64,000 nucleotides of DNA from an uncultured Oscillibacter sp. (GCA_910576865.1 CAJTKE010000005.1:1-64000); one strand, 5' to 3'; positions 52,273 through 61,142 are shown, counted from the stretch's first letter. The notes: generated by a model from the sequence alone, not told the origin. A program made the numbers and translations.

Positions 52273-52995
52273 ATGGAATTGCAGCGTCTGGACAAGATCA
52301 TCGCCTCTACCGGGAGGTGGTCCCGCCGGGAGGCGAAGGAGCTGGTCCGCCGGGGGCTGGTGACGGTGGACGGCGCCGCCGCCGGGTCGGTGGAGGAGAA
52401 ATTTGACCCGGAGGAGGCGGAGATTGCCGTGAATGGCGAGGCGATTGGCTACCGCCGCTACACCTGGATCATGCTGAACAAGCCCGCCGGAGTCCTCTCC
52501 GCCACAGAGGACGGCCGGGGGAAAACGGTGCTGGACCTGCTGCCACGGGAGCTCCAGAAGCGGGAGCTGTTCCCCGTGGGCCGGCTGGACAAGGACACCG
52601 AGGGCCTGCTGCTTCTGACCAACGAGGGCGTCCTGGCCCATGCCCTGCTGTCTCCGAAGCGGCATGTGGACAAGGTATACTACGCCCGCGCGGCGGGCCG
52701 ACTGACAGAGGAGGACTGCCTTGCCTTCGCCGCCGGGCTGTCCCTGGAGGACGGACTTCGGTGCCTTCCCGCAAAACTGGAGATTCTTTCCGCAGGGGAG
52801 GAGAGCGAGGCCCGTGTCACCCTCCGGGAGGGGAAATTCCACCAGGTGAAGCGGATGCTGGCGGCGAGGGGGAAGCCGGTGGTGTACCTGGAGCGAATAC
52901 AGATGGGGACTTTGCCCCTGGACCGGGGACTTTCCCGGGGAGCCTTTCGCTTTTTGACTGAGGAGGAGGTGGCGGAGCTCCGTGCCCTTGTGTAG
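52273..52995 (+). CDS. rsuA: 16S rRNA pseudouridine synthase RsuA
   Basis: 240 residues. N-terminal S4 domain (LQRLDKIIASTGRWSRREAKELVRRGLV), then the RsuA catalytic core with FPVGRLDKDTEGLLLLTNEG (catalytic Asp) and KVYYARAAG, ending in EGKFHQVKRMLAA. In E. coli the enzyme modifies U516 of 16S rRNA; position here is inferred. ATG 52273 follows AGGAGG. Confidence 0.93.
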   Translation: MELQRLDKIIASTGRWSRREAKELVRRGLVTVDGAAAGSVEEKFDPEEAEIAVNGEAIGYRRYTWIMLNKPAGVLSATEDGRGKTVLDLLPRELQKRELFPVGRLDKDTEGLLLLTNEGVLAHALLSPKRHVDKVYYARAAGRLTEEDCLAFAAGLSLEDGLRCLPAKLEILSAGEESEARVTLREGKFHQVKRMLAARGKPVVYLERIQMGTLPLDRGLSRGAFRFLTEEEVAELRALV

Positions 52996-53063
52996 TTCTG
53001 AGAAAAAGCCCGAATACTTACCAAAAAGGGAATGAGTTTTTTGTTGAAAAAAGAAAAAACATC

Positions 53064-53092
53064 TTGCAATTTGGTAAAGTTGACGATATAAT
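53064..53092 (+). promoter_or_regulatory. sigma-A promoter of the CdaR-like regulator
   Basis: TTGCAA (53064-53069), 17-nt spacer, TATAAT (53087-53092). Near-consensus, in AT-rich DNA. Confidence 0.82.
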
Positions 53093-53151
53093 ATAGATGT
53101 TTTGAAAATGGTATCAATGCTTCCCCGGTATTTTAGGTGAGGAGGACGGCC

Positions 53152-54243
53152 ATGTCTGGAAGAATTTATCAAAATGTGGTATTGCAGTTGAAGGAGAACA
53201 CGGACCGCACAATCGGCGTCATTGACGGGGAGGGCGTGGTCATCGCCTGCAGCGAGCTCTCCCTGATCGGCCAGCGGTGGACGGAGTATGTCCCGCTGGT
53301 GAACAATGCCTCCGGCGTTCTGATTTCCTCCGACGGGAAGACGTTCAAGGCGCTGAACGGCTGGGGAAACCAATTTGATTACGCGGCCTTCGCCTTCGGG
53401 GAGAACGATGTGAGCAAGGCGGTATGCTCTGTTGCCACGGTGGCACTGAACGCCGCCAAGGCCTATTACGAGGAAAAGCATGACCGGGGCTCCTTCATCA
53501 AGGACATCATCTCGGACAACATCATGCTGGGCGATATCTACATGCGGGCCAAGGAGCTGCGGGTCACCGCCGACGTGGCCCGGGGCGTCTTCGTGGTTCG
53601 GGCGCTGAAGAAGGGGGAGTCCGTTCCCACCGACGTGGTGCAGGCCATGTTCCCCGACCGGCAGAACGATTTCGTTTTGAACATCGGCGACGGGGACGTG
53701 GTGCTGGTCCGGCAGATGCCCGAGGGAGCGGGTTTCCGGGAGCTGAACAAAATCGCCTCCTCCATTGAGGAGAGCCTCCGCTCCGGCACGGAGAACACGG
53801 TGGTGGTGGGCATCGGCACCATCGCCACCCACCTGCGGGATCTGGCCAAGTCCTATAAGGAGGCCCAGATTTCCATCGATGTGGGCAAGGTTTTCGATAC
53901 GGAAAAATATGTCATCAACTACGAGAATCTGGGCATTGGCCGTCTGATCTACCAGCTGCCCACCACCCTTTGCGAGATGTTCCTCCAGGAGGTCTTCAAG
54001 AAGAACCCCATCGACGCCCTGGACAAGGAAACCCTCTTCACCATCCACCGCTTCTTTGAGAACAACCTGAACGTCTCCGAGACGGCCCGGAAGCTGTTCG
54101 TCCACCGGAACACCCTGGTGTACCGGCTGGAGAAGATCAAGAAGCTGACGGGCCTGGACCTCCGGGAGTTCGACGACGCCATCACCTTCAAGGTGGCGCT
54201 GATGGTCAAGAAGTACCTGACCTCCCGGGGAATCGATTCCTGA
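53152..54243 (+). CDS. PucR/CdaR-like transcriptional regulator
   Basis: 363 residues. The N terminus resembles a sugar-diacid recognition module (VLQLKENTDRTIGVIDGEGVVIACSE). The middle has a GGDEF-like PucR fold. The C terminus is the HTH_30 domain: IHRFFENNLNVSETARKLFVHRNTLVYRLEKIKKLTGLDL. Such regulators respond to small carboxylates, but the effector cannot be told here. No adjacent transport or catabolic operon; own promoter and terminator. Confidence 0.9.
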   Translation: MSGRIYQNVVLQLKENTDRTIGVIDGEGVVIACSELSLIGQRWTEYVPLVNNASGVLISSDGKTFKALNGWGNQFDYAAFAFGENDVSKAVCSVATVALNAAKAYYEEKHDRGSFIKDIISDNIMLGDIYMRAKELRVTADVARGVFVVRALKKGESVPTDVVQAMFPDRQNDFVLNIGDGDVVLVRQMPEGAGFRELNKIASSIEESLRSGTENTVVVGIGTIATHLRDLAKSYKEAQISIDVGKVFDTEKYVINYENLGIGRLIYQLPTTLCEMFLQEVFKKNPIDALDKETLFTIHRFFENNLNVSETARKLFVHRNTLVYRLEKIKKLTGLDLREFDDAITFKVALMVKKYLTSRGIDS

Positions 54244-54255
54244 ACCTGAGACCGG

Positions 54256-54283
54256 AGCGGCGGACGAACGTCCGCCGCTTTTT
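54256..54283 (+). terminator. terminator after the CdaR-like gene
   Basis: AGCGGCGGACG pairs with CGTCCGCCGCT, then TTTT. Confidence 0.88.
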
Positions 54284-54363
54284 ACCGCCGCCGGCGCCGA
54301 TACCGGCCGGATCTGAGCGGTATGGGAAAAACTTTGCGCGGAGAGCGGAGGGAGGCGGCCGTC

Positions 54364-54924
54364 ATGAGCGAAGTTCTGAAATTCGCCGACAGAGCGGAGT
54401 TCAGGGAGTGGCTTCAAGAGAACTGCCTGTCAAGCGCCGGCGTCTGGCTTTTGTTTGGCAAAGCCGGCGGGCCGAAGACCGTCAAAGCGGGAGAGGCGCT
54501 GGAAGAGGCCCTCTGCTTTGGCTGGATTGACGGGCGGATGAAGAGCATTGACGATAAGACGTATCAGAAATATTTTTCCATGCGCCGGGAGAAGAGCAGG
54601 TGGTCGGAGAAGAACAAGGTGCTGGCGATGAGCCTGGAAGAGCGGGGGCTCATGACCGATCATGGCAGGAAGAAGATGGAGGAAGCCCGGAAAAACGGCT
54701 GTTGGGACGCTCCGAAATCTCCGGCGGTCACGGAGGAACAGATCGCCGGACTGTCCGCGCTGCTGGAGGGATATGAGCCCGCCTGGACAAATTTTCAGGC
54801 CATGTCCCTGTCCGTGAGGAAGACCTACACACGGGCGTATCTGGATGCGAAGACGGAGGCCGGACGGGAAAAGCGGATGGCCTGGATTGTGGACAGGCTC
54901 AATCGGAATTTGAAGCCGATGTAA
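54364..54924 (+). CDS. YdeI/OmdA-like domain protein
   Basis: 186 residues. FADRAEFREWLQENCLSSAGVWLLFGKAG, then EALEEALCFGWIDGRMKSID and FSMRREKSRWSEKNK match the YdeI/OmpD-associated family, sometimes linked with bacteriocin protection. Biochemical role unknown. Lower GC than neighbours with some A/T-ending codons, so it may have been acquired. ATG 54364 with GGAGG upstream. Confidence 0.87.
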   Translation: MSEVLKFADRAEFREWLQENCLSSAGVWLLFGKAGGPKTVKAGEALEEALCFGWIDGRMKSIDDKTYQKYFSMRREKSRWSEKNKVLAMSLEERGLMTDHGRKKMEEARKNGCWDAPKSPAVTEEQIAGLSALLEGYEPAWTNFQAMSLSVRKTYTRAYLDAKTEAGREKRMAWIVDRLNRNLKPM

Positions 54925-54966
54925 TGCCAGCGTACCGGTTTTTCCGTTTTTCAAGGCCCCTCCGCA

Positions 54967-54995
54967 TTGACGGAGGCCGTCGTTTATGCTACAAT
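54967..54995 (+). promoter_or_regulatory. sigma-A promoter of ftsEX
   Basis: TTGACG (54967-54972), 17-nt spacer, TACAAT (54990-54995). The -35 lies within a stem CCTCCGCATTGACGGAGG. Confidence 0.8.
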
Positions 54996-55060
54996 AACAT
55001 CCGAATTATGTCGACCGCCCCGCGCAGTTCCGGTATTCGACACCAATTGGAGGTGGCCCT

Positions 55061-55774
55061 ATGTTAGAATCAGAAAGCGCCCTCATTGAACTGAAGGACG
55101 TGGAAATGGAATACGACAACGGGACCAAGGCCATCAAGGGGATTTCCCTGCGGATTGATCCCGGCGAGTTTGTCTTTCTGGTGGGTCCCTCCGGCTCCGG
55201 CAAGTCCACGATCATCAAGCTGCTCACCGGCGAGGTGGAGCCCAACGCGGGCCGAGTCCGGGTCAACGGATTTTCCACCCGGAATATCTCCGAGCGTCAG
55301 ATTCCCCTGATGCGCCGGACCCTGGGGGTCATCTTCCAGGATTTCCGCCTGATCGAGAAAAAGACGGTCCAGGACAATCTGGCCTTTGTCATGCGGGCCG
55401 TGGGGGCCTCCGCCAGGGAGATTCGGGAGCGGATTCCCTATGTGCTGAGGCTGGTGGACCTGGAGCAGAAGAGATACAGCTACCCGGACGAGCTCTCCGG
55501 CGGAGAGCAGCAGCGGGTGGCCATCGCCCGGGCCCTGGTGAACAACCCGGCCACCATCATCGCCGACGAGCCCACCGGCAACCTGGACCCGGAGCGGTCC
55601 CTGGAGCTGATGGACCTGCTGGTGAAGATCAATGAGCTGGGCACCACCATGGTGGTGGTGACCCACGAGAAGGACCTGGTGGACCACTTCGGCAAACGGG
55701 TGGTCACCATTGATTCCGGCCGGGTGGTCAATGACAGCGTCGGCGGCTATGTGGGAGGACGCATTCATGGGTAG
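55061..55774 (+). CDS. ftsE: cell-division ATP-binding protein FtsE
   Basis: 237 residues. ATPase of the FtsEX complex that controls peptidoglycan hydrolases. GPSGSGKSTIIKLL (Walker A), LSGGEQQRVAIARAL (signature) and TIIADEPTGNLD (Walker B) are intact. The leading MLESESA extension is short. Overlaps ftsX by 8 bases. Confidence 0.96.
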   Translation: MLESESALIELKDVEMEYDNGTKAIKGISLRIDPGEFVFLVGPSGSGKSTIIKLLTGEVEPNAGRVRVNGFSTRNISERQIPLMRRTLGVIFQDFRLIEKKTVQDNLAFVMRAVGASAREIRERIPYVLRLVDLEQKRYSYPDELSGGEQQRVAIARALVNNPATIIADEPTGNLDPERSLELMDLLVKINELGTTMVVVTHEKDLVDHFGKRVVTIDSGRVVNDSVGGYVGGRIHG

Positions 55775-56648
55775 ACACAAGTTCGGATACTTCGTCCACG
55801 AGGGCTTTTCCAACATGTTCAGCCACGGCTTCATGAGCTTCGCCGCCATCGGCATCACGGTGGCGTGCCTCCTCATCATGGGGACCTTCACCCTGGTGGC
55901 GGTGAACGCCAACGGGCTTTTGAAGGACCTGGAGCGGGAGAACGAGATGCTGGCCTTTGTGGAGGAGGATTTCACGGATACCGCCGCCCTCCAGAAGAAG
56001 CTGGAGGCCATCCCCAACGTGACTTCCGTCACCTTCATCAGCCGCCAGCAGGCCATGGAGCGTTTTGTGGAGCAGTATCCCGATGAGAAGATGTTCCAGG
56101 ACCTGGACCCCAATATTCTGCGGGACCGGTTTTCCATCAAGGTGATGAGCCTGGAGCGCATCTCTCAGACCAAAGCGGCGGTGGACGCGGTGGACGGCAT
56201 CGCCTACGCCAGCGCCGCCGAGGAGGTGGCCGGAGGCTTCATCACCATCCGCAATGTGGCCACGGTGGTCTGCGTGGCCCTGATTGCCATTTTGTTCGTG
56301 GTGTCCGTGTTCATCATCTCCAACACCATCCGCCTCACCACCTTTGACCGGCGGGAGGAGATCGCCATCATGCGGATGGTGGGCGCCACCAACGGCTTCA
56401 TCCGCTGGCCCTTTGTCTACGAGGGCTTTTTGATGGGCTTCCTGGGGGCCTCCATCGCCTTTCTGATGCAGTGGGGATTCTACGAGGCCGTGGCCCGGGG
56501 CGTCAGCAGCAACGACGCCCTGCAGCTCATTGAGGTCATCCCCTTCAAGGAGCTCTGGGTCCCGGTGGCGGCCTCCTTCGCGGGGGCGGGCATCTTCATC
56601 GGCGTGGGAGGCAGCCTCTCCGCCATCCGGAAATATTTGCAGGTCTGA
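55767..56648 (+). CDS. ftsX: cell-division protein FtsX
   Basis: 293 residues. Four membrane helices: one near residue 22-45 (FAAIGITVACLLIMGTF), three in the C-terminal half (VATVVCVALIAILFVVSVFII, WPFVYEGFLMGFLGASIAF, VPVAASFAGAGIFIGVG). The large extracellular loop between TM1 and TM2 docks the hydrolase or its activator. ATG 55767 lies inside the end of ftsE, with GGGAGG upstream. Confidence 0.95.
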   Translation: MGRHKFGYFVHEGFSNMFSHGFMSFAAIGITVACLLIMGTFTLVAVNANGLLKDLERENEMLAFVEEDFTDTAALQKKLEAIPNVTSVTFISRQQAMERFVEQYPDEKMFQDLDPNILRDRFSIKVMSLERISQTKAAVDAVDGIAYASAAEEVAGGFITIRNVATVVCVALIAILFVVSVFIISNTIRLTTFDRREEIAIMRMVGATNGFIRWPFVYEGFLMGFLGASIAFLMQWGFYEAVARGVSSNDALQLIEVIPFKELWVPVAASFAGAGIFIGVGGSLSAIRKYLQV

Positions 56649-56658
56649 GGAGGGCGGC

Positions 56659-57897
56659 ATGAAACGAAACAGAAAACAAGTTCTCTTTCGGTCCCTGCCG
56701 CTCCTGGCCCTGGCGCTGTGCCTGTTCCTGGCGGACCTGAGCCCCGCCGCCGCGGCGGTGACCCAGGCGGATATCGACGCGCTGAAAAGCGACGCCAAGG
56801 GCCTGGCTCAGGAGAAAAAGGATATCCAGGCCCAGATTGACAAGCTGTCCTCCGATATCAGCACTACCATGGAGCGCAAGCGCCTCCTGGACGGCGAGAT
56901 CGGCGTAACGGAGCAGGAGATCGCCAACAAAGAGGAAGAGATCGCCACTTATGAGGACCTCATCGCCCAGACAGCGGCGGAGCTGGCGGACGCCGAGGCC
57001 CGGGAGGCGGCCCAGTACGAGCTCTTCTGCAAGCGGGTCCGGGCCATGGAGGAGCAGGGGAAGGTGGAGTACTGGTCCGTGCTGTTCCGGGCCAACAGCT
57101 TCTCGGACCTCCTGGGCCGGCTGGACGTGGTGAACGAGATCATGGAGTATGACCAGCGGGTCATTGACGATTTGAAGACGCTCCAGGCCCTCACCGCGCA
57201 GAAAAAATCGGAGCTGGAGGGACAGAAGAACGCCTCCGAGGAGGCCAAGGAGGCGCTGGAGGGCAAAAAGCGGGATCTGGATTCCAAGCGGGACGCGGCC
57301 AACGCCCTGGTGGCCGAACTCCGGGCGCAGCAGCAGGAGCAGGAGGACGCCCTGGACGACCTCTCCGAGGAGGAGGAGCAGGTCCAGGCCCGGATCAAGG
57401 CCCTGATCAAGAAGATGGAGGAAGAGGAAGCGGCCCGACGGGCCGCGGCGGGCCAGTCCGGCCCCACGTCCAACCCCGGCGGGTACATCTGGCCGGTGAA
57501 CAGCCATTATGTCACTTCCACGGTGGGCGGCCGGGCCTCTCCCGGGGGCATCGGCTCCACCAATCACAAGGGGACCGACATCGGCCGGGTGGGATACAAC
57601 AGCAGCATCTACGCCGCCAAGGCGGGACAGGTTATCATTTCCGAGTACTCCAAGTCCTACGGGCATTATGTGGTTGTTTACCACGGCGCGGGCAACACCA
57701 CCCTTTACGGCCATATGAGCAGCCGGAAGGTCAGCGTGGGCCAGCAGGTAAAGCAGGGCGACGTGCTTGGAATTACCGGCTCCACGGGAAATTCCACCGG
57801 CCCTCACCTCCATTTCGAGATCAAAGAAAACAATACGATTATCAATCCCATCGCCAAAGGCTACCTCACCGGGGCCACATTTGCAAAGGACGCTTGA
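56659..57897 (+). CDS. secreted EnvC-like M23 peptidase with coiled coil
   Basis: 412 residues. Signal peptide ending near ADLSPAAAA, then a long coiled coil (about 35-265), and a C-terminal M23/LytM domain. Zinc ligands appear complete: NHKGTDIG (HxxxD) and GPHLHFEI (HxH), so unlike E. coli EnvC it may cut peptidoglycan itself. The gene follows ftsX by 10 bases; together they form the FtsEX-hydrolase module used in division or sporulation septum work. PcsB and CwlO are functional analogues. Confidence 0.93.
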   Translation: MKRNRKQVLFRSLPLLALALCLFLADLSPAAAAVTQADIDALKSDAKGLAQEKKDIQAQIDKLSSDISTTMERKRLLDGEIGVTEQEIANKEEEIATYEDLIAQTAAELADAEAREAAQYELFCKRVRAMEEQGKVEYWSVLFRANSFSDLLGRLDVVNEIMEYDQRVIDDLKTLQALTAQKKSELEGQKNASEEAKEALEGKKRDLDSKRDAANALVAELRAQQQEQEDALDDLSEEEEQVQARIKALIKKMEEEEAARRAAAGQSGPTSNPGGYIWPVNSHYVTSTVGGRASPGGIGSTNHKGTDIGRVGYNSSIYAAKAGQVIISEYSKSYGHYVVVYHGAGNTTLYGHMSSRKVSVGQQVKQGDVLGITGSTGNSTGPHLHFEIKENNTIINPIAKGYLTGATFAKDA

Positions 57898-57915
57898 TTC
57901 CGATACATATTCCGG

Positions 57916-57944
57916 CCTCCCGCCCCATATCATGGGGCGGGAGG
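57916..57944 (+). promoter_or_regulatory. 13-bp hairpin that includes a ribosome binding site
   Basis: CCTCCCGCCCCAT (57916-57928) pairs with ATGGGGCGGGAGG (57932-57944). The GGGAGG end of the 3' arm is the ribosome binding site of the gene at 57954. The few T residues after it (gtgtttt) could also let it work as a terminator. Confidence 0.7.
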
Positions 57945-57953
57945 TAGTGTTTT

Positions 57954-58709
57954 ATGGTAGGTATTTTGACGTGGGCGGAGCCCCGGAAGGGACAGAAAGG
58001 CATCCGGCTGGAGGAGCGGCACATCCTGCGGATGCGGTTTTTACAGGCGGAGGTGGTGAAAAGCCCCCACGCGGCGGTGCTCCGCCGTCGGGTGCTGGCG
58101 GCGGGGAAGAAGCTGCGGAAGCGGGGCGTGACCCAGATGGTGCTGCCGGAGGAATTTCCCTTCCGGGAGCAGCTGGCGAAGTGCGGCCTGCGGCCCGTGT
58201 CCACCCTGTCCCTCCGGCGCTGTCTGGCGGCGGACTGGGTCCGGACGGGCCTGACGGAGAAGGGACAGCCCGTGGCCGGGGCCCGGGTGGCGGTGGCCGC
58301 GGCGGCGCTGACGGGGGAGGCGGTGCGGACCGTGACGGAGCTGTGCCTCCGGCACCGCTATGTGCTGCTGGATCTGCCCTACGGCGGGGAGGAGCTCTGC
58401 CGCCAGCTCCGGCGGGAGTACGGCGTGTCGCTGCTGCTGGGGCCCTCCAAGGATCAGTTGGAGGGGGCGGAGGCCCTGGTCCTGTTCGACCCCAGGACGG
58501 ATTTGTCCCTGAAAAATCCCGTGGCCCTGCGGCTTTACGATGAGGAACAGGCCCTGCCGCCTCTGACCCTGCCCCCCGGTCTGGAGGAGGGCCTGCCGGA
58601 GGGTGCGGACCGGGGCCAGCTGCTGGCGGTCCTCCGGGAGGCGGGGGCGCTGAAGCGGGAGCAGATCGCGCTGGGAACGAAAAAGAGGCCGAAGGACGGA
58701 GAGGCTTGA
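57954..58709 (+). CDS. hypothetical protein
   Basis: 251 residues, Arg/Leu/Ala-rich, no signal peptide or membrane helix. Residues 20-80 are basic and helical (ERHILRMRFLQAEVV, LRRRVLAAGKKLRKRG). Alternating strand and helix stretches after that (VAVAAAALTGEAVRTV, RYVLLDLPYGGEEL, ALVLFDPRTDL) suggest a Rossmann-like fold without clear nucleotide motif. ATG 57954 follows GGGAGG, which is locked in a hairpin. Followed by greA. I do not recognise the family. Confidence 0.72.
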   Translation: MVGILTWAEPRKGQKGIRLEERHILRMRFLQAEVVKSPHAAVLRRRVLAAGKKLRKRGVTQMVLPEEFPFREQLAKCGLRPVSTLSLRRCLAADWVRTGLTEKGQPVAGARVAVAAAALTGEAVRTVTELCLRHRYVLLDLPYGGEELCRQLRREYGVSLLLGPSKDQLEGAEALVLFDPRTDLSLKNPVALRLYDEEQALPPLTLPPGLEEGLPEGADRGQLLAVLREAGALKREQIALGTKKRPKDGEA

Positions 58710-58734
58710 CATTCCATAGCTCCTTCTATATAAT
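58706..58734 (+). promoter_or_regulatory. sigma-A promoter of greA-lysS
   Basis: TTGACA (58706-58711), 17-nt spacer, TATAAT (58729-58734), a consensus promoter starting inside the last codon of the upstream gene. Confidence 0.9.
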
Positions 58735-58807
58735 ATCTTTTTGTAAAATTGCGCCCTGAAAATGATTTCTCCGGCGTGAAGCGTAATGAAGAAAGGAACC
58801 ATTCAGC

Positions 58808-59281
58808 ATGGCAAAAGAATACAAGATGAGTCAGGCCCGCTATGACGAGCTGCAGGAGGAGCTGAATTATCTCAAAACCACCCGGTCCGACGAGGTGGCG
58901 GAGCAGATCAAGGTGGCCCGGGGCTTCGGCGACCTCAGCGAAAACAGCGAATATGACGAGGCCAAAAACGAACAGGGAAAGCTCTATTCCCATATTGCCG
59001 AGGTGGAGGAGATCCTCCAGCACGCCGTCATTGTGGATGAAAGCAGCAACACGGACGTGGTGGCCATCGGGTGCAAGGTGACGGTGGAGGGCCCCGACGG
59101 CAAGGTCCTGCCCACGCCTTACACCATTGTGGGCTCCCAGGAGTCGGACCCCATGCACGGCGTCATCTCCGAAGAGTCCCCCTTTGGCCGGGCCCTGATC
59201 GGCGCCAGGGAGGGAGATACCGTCACTGTGGAGGCCCCCCGGGGCAGCATCAACTACAAGGTGCTGAAAATCGAGCGGTAA
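58808..59281 (+). CDS. greA: transcription elongation factor GreA
   Basis: 157 residues. Rescues backtracked RNA polymerase. N-terminal coiled coil (YDELQEELNYLKTTRSDEVAEQIKVARGFGDLSENSEYDEAK) with the tip acidic residues (D, E in DLSENSEYDE), and C-terminal FKBP-like domain ending NYKVLKIER. Consensus promoter upstream. lysS follows after 26 bases. Confidence 0.97.
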   Translation: MAKEYKMSQARYDELQEELNYLKTTRSDEVAEQIKVARGFGDLSENSEYDEAKNEQGKLYSHIAEVEEILQHAVIVDESSNTDVVAIGCKVTVEGPDGKVLPTPYTIVGSQESDPMHGVISEESPFGRALIGAREGDTVTVEAPRGSINYKVLKIER

Positions 59282-59307
59282 ACCGCCGCCAACGAAGGAG
59301 AGAGAAC

Positions 59308-60801
59308 ATGGCTGAACAAATGAAGAAGCCCGAGCCGGACCTGAGCGAGCAGACCAGGGTCCGCCGGGAGAAGCTGGTGGAGCTCCAGGCGGCGGGGGAA
59401 GACCCCTTTCAGCTGACCCGTTTCGACTGGGACGCCACGTCCCGGCAGATCAAGGAGAACTTCGACGCCATGGAGGGCAAGCCCGTCAAAATCGCGGGCC
59501 GCCTCATGAGCAAGCGGGGCATGGGCAAGGTCAGCTTCTGCGACCTGCAGGACAAGGACGGCCGCATCCAGCTCTACGCCCGGCAGGACGAGATGGACGA
59601 GACAGTCTACAAGAAGTTCAAAAAATTTGACATCGGGGACATCGTGGGCGTGGACGGCGAGGTTTTCCGCACCCAGCGGGGGGAGATGAGCGTCCGGGCG
59701 AAGCACATCACCCTGCTCTCCAAGTCCCTGCTGCCTCTGCCGGAGAAGTTCCACGGCCTCCAGGACAGGGAGCTCCGCTACCGCCAGCGGTATGTGGACC
59801 TGATGGTGAACCCGGATGTGAAGAACAACTTCCTGGTCCGGTCGAAGTTCATCAAGCATGTGCGGGACTTTATGGACGGCCGGGGATATATCGAGGTCGA
59901 AACGCCTGTGCTGAACACCATTTCCGGCGGTGCTACCGCCCGGCCTTTTATAACCCATCACAACACCCTGGACATCGACATGTATATGCGTATTGCCACC
60001 GAGTTGCCTTTAAAGCGGCTGATCGTGGGCGGTATGGACCGGGTATATGAGATCGGCCGCATCTTTCGCAACGAGGGCATGGACCCTAAGCATAACCCAG
60101 AGTTCACCACCATTGAGCTGTATCAGGCTTACGCGGATTTTAATGATATGATGGACCTTTTTGAGGACCTGCTGTCATCCGCTGCCCAGAAGCTGCTGGG
60201 GACTTATCAGGTACAGTGGCAGGGTGAGGATATTGATTTGACTCCTGGCTGGCCTCGTATGCCCATGCATGAGGCGGTGAAGCAGTATTGCGGCATCGAC
60301 TTTATGACAATCGGCTCGGATGAGGAGGCGGTCGCCGCCGCCAAATCCATCGGCGTAGAACTGCCGGAAACAGCGGACAAGACCTGGGGCAATGCTCTGT
60401 ATGAGTGCTTTGATCAGAAGGTGGAAGAAAAGCTGATTCAGCCTACTTTTATCACGATGCACCCTGTGGATGTCTCGCCGCTGGCAAAGCGGTCTCCCAA
60501 GGACCCCCGGCTCACCGAGCGGTTTGAGTTGTTTATCTGCCACAGTGAAATGGGAAATGCTTTCTCAGAGCTCAACGATCCCATTGACCAGCGCCAGCGG
60601 TTCCAGAAGCAGGTTGAGATGCGGGCCAAGGGAGATGATGAGGCTGGTATGATGGACGAGGATTTCCTTACGGCTCTGGAATACGGCATGCCTCCTACTG
60701 GCGGGTTGGGCATTGGCATCGACCGGTGCGTCATGCTGCTGACCGGGGCGGACACCATCCGGGACGTGATTCTGTTCCCGACGATGAAGCCGCTGGATTG
60801 A
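59308..60801 (+). CDS. lysS: lysyl-tRNA synthetase (class II)
   Basis: 497 residues. N-terminal OB fold binds the tRNA anticodon (VKIAGRLMSKRGMGK). The class II core has RYVDLM (motif 1 area), GRIFRNEGMDPKHNPEFTTIELYQAY (motif 2) and GLGIGIDRCVMLLTGADTIRDVILFP (motif 3). The reading frame is intact, but codon choice shifts from about 59,910 onward: Pro CCT, Asp GAT, Gly GGT and TTT become common, while the first part uses almost only C/G-ending codons. This hints at recombination with a lower-GC relative. Confidence 0.97.
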   Translation: MAEQMKKPEPDLSEQTRVRREKLVELQAAGEDPFQLTRFDWDATSRQIKENFDAMEGKPVKIAGRLMSKRGMGKVSFCDLQDKDGRIQLYARQDEMDETVYKKFKKFDIGDIVGVDGEVFRTQRGEMSVRAKHITLLSKSLLPLPEKFHGLQDRELRYRQRYVDLMVNPDVKNNFLVRSKFIKHVRDFMDGRGYIEVETPVLNTISGGATARPFITHHNTLDIDMYMRIATELPLKRLIVGGMDRVYEIGRIFRNEGMDPKHNPEFTTIELYQAYADFNDMMDLFEDLLSSAAQKLLGTYQVQWQGEDIDLTPGWPRMPMHEAVKQYCGIDFMTIGSDEEAVAAAKSIGVELPETADKTWGNALYECFDQKVEEKLIQPTFITMHPVDVSPLAKRSPKDPRLTERFELFICHSEMGNAFSELNDPIDQRQRFQKQVEMRAKGDDEAGMMDEDFLTALEYGMPPTGGLGIGIDRCVMLLTGADTIRDVILFPTMKPLD

Positions 60802-60893
60802 GAAAGCCCTGAGACTACAGGCGTGATCGGGCTTTCAAGCGGCCTGTAATGGCTGGTGGGGAAAAATCTGAAAAGCCGTTGAATCTGTGAATG

Positions 60894-60942
60894 TGAAAAA
60901 ACGTACAGGGCTGCCTGGAATTTGGCGGCCCTGTACGTTTTT
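60894..60942 (+). terminator. terminator downstream of lysS
   Basis: AAAACGTACAGGG pairs with CCCTGTACGTTTTT, with a GCTGCC...GGCGGCC extension, and ends in a U-run. It works on both strands (AAAAAA on the opposite side). Confidence 0.88.
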
Positions 60943-60973
60943 CTATATTATCAGGTTGGGTGGAAATGCCCTA

Positions 60974-61002
60974 TTGCATTCCCGCGGAAAAAGCTGTATA
61001 AT
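60974..61002 (+). promoter_or_regulatory. plus-strand promoter facing a minus-strand one
   Basis: TTGCAT (60974-60979), 17-nt spacer, TATAAT (60997-61002). Its start near 61009 would drive RNA towards the S-layer-homology gene and across the candidate small RNA on the other strand. Confidence 0.65.
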
Positions 61003-61016
61003 GTCGATAAGACAAC

Positions 61017-61107
61017 AAAAAAGGCAGGCCGGAAAGGTGCTGGTAACACCTGTCCGACCCTATGCAGGAGAATTGGGCTCTCCCACACAGCAGATATACT
61101 GCGCCTG
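61017..61107 (-). ncRNA. candidate ~90-nt small RNA
   Basis: A minus-strand promoter (61142-61114) is followed about 90 nt later by an intrinsic terminator: GGTCGGA pairs with TCCGGCC, with inner GGTG/CACC, then GCC and TTTTTT (61022-61017). No start codon with ribosome site lies inside. It does not show the SRP GGAAGGAAGCAGC signature or a tmRNA tag. Identity unknown. The plus strand also has a promoter facing it. Confidence 0.5.
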
Positions 61108-61113
61108 TTTTTC

Positions 61114-61142
61114 ATTATACCCCGTCCCCTTCCTTTTCGCAA
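61114..61142 (-). promoter_or_regulatory. minus-strand promoter of the candidate small RNA
   Basis: TTGCGA (61142-61137), 17-nt spacer, TATAAT (61119-61114). Confidence 0.65.

Noticed and set aside
52186..54417. Long antisense frame across rsuA and the CdaR-like gene
   Set aside because: It spans a promoter and two real genes on the other strand, with no recognisable domain.
61017..61107. SRP RNA, 6S RNA or tmRNA
   Set aside because: No GGAAGGAAGCAGC apical loop of SRP RNA, too short for the long 6S fold, and no tag reading frame of tmRNA.
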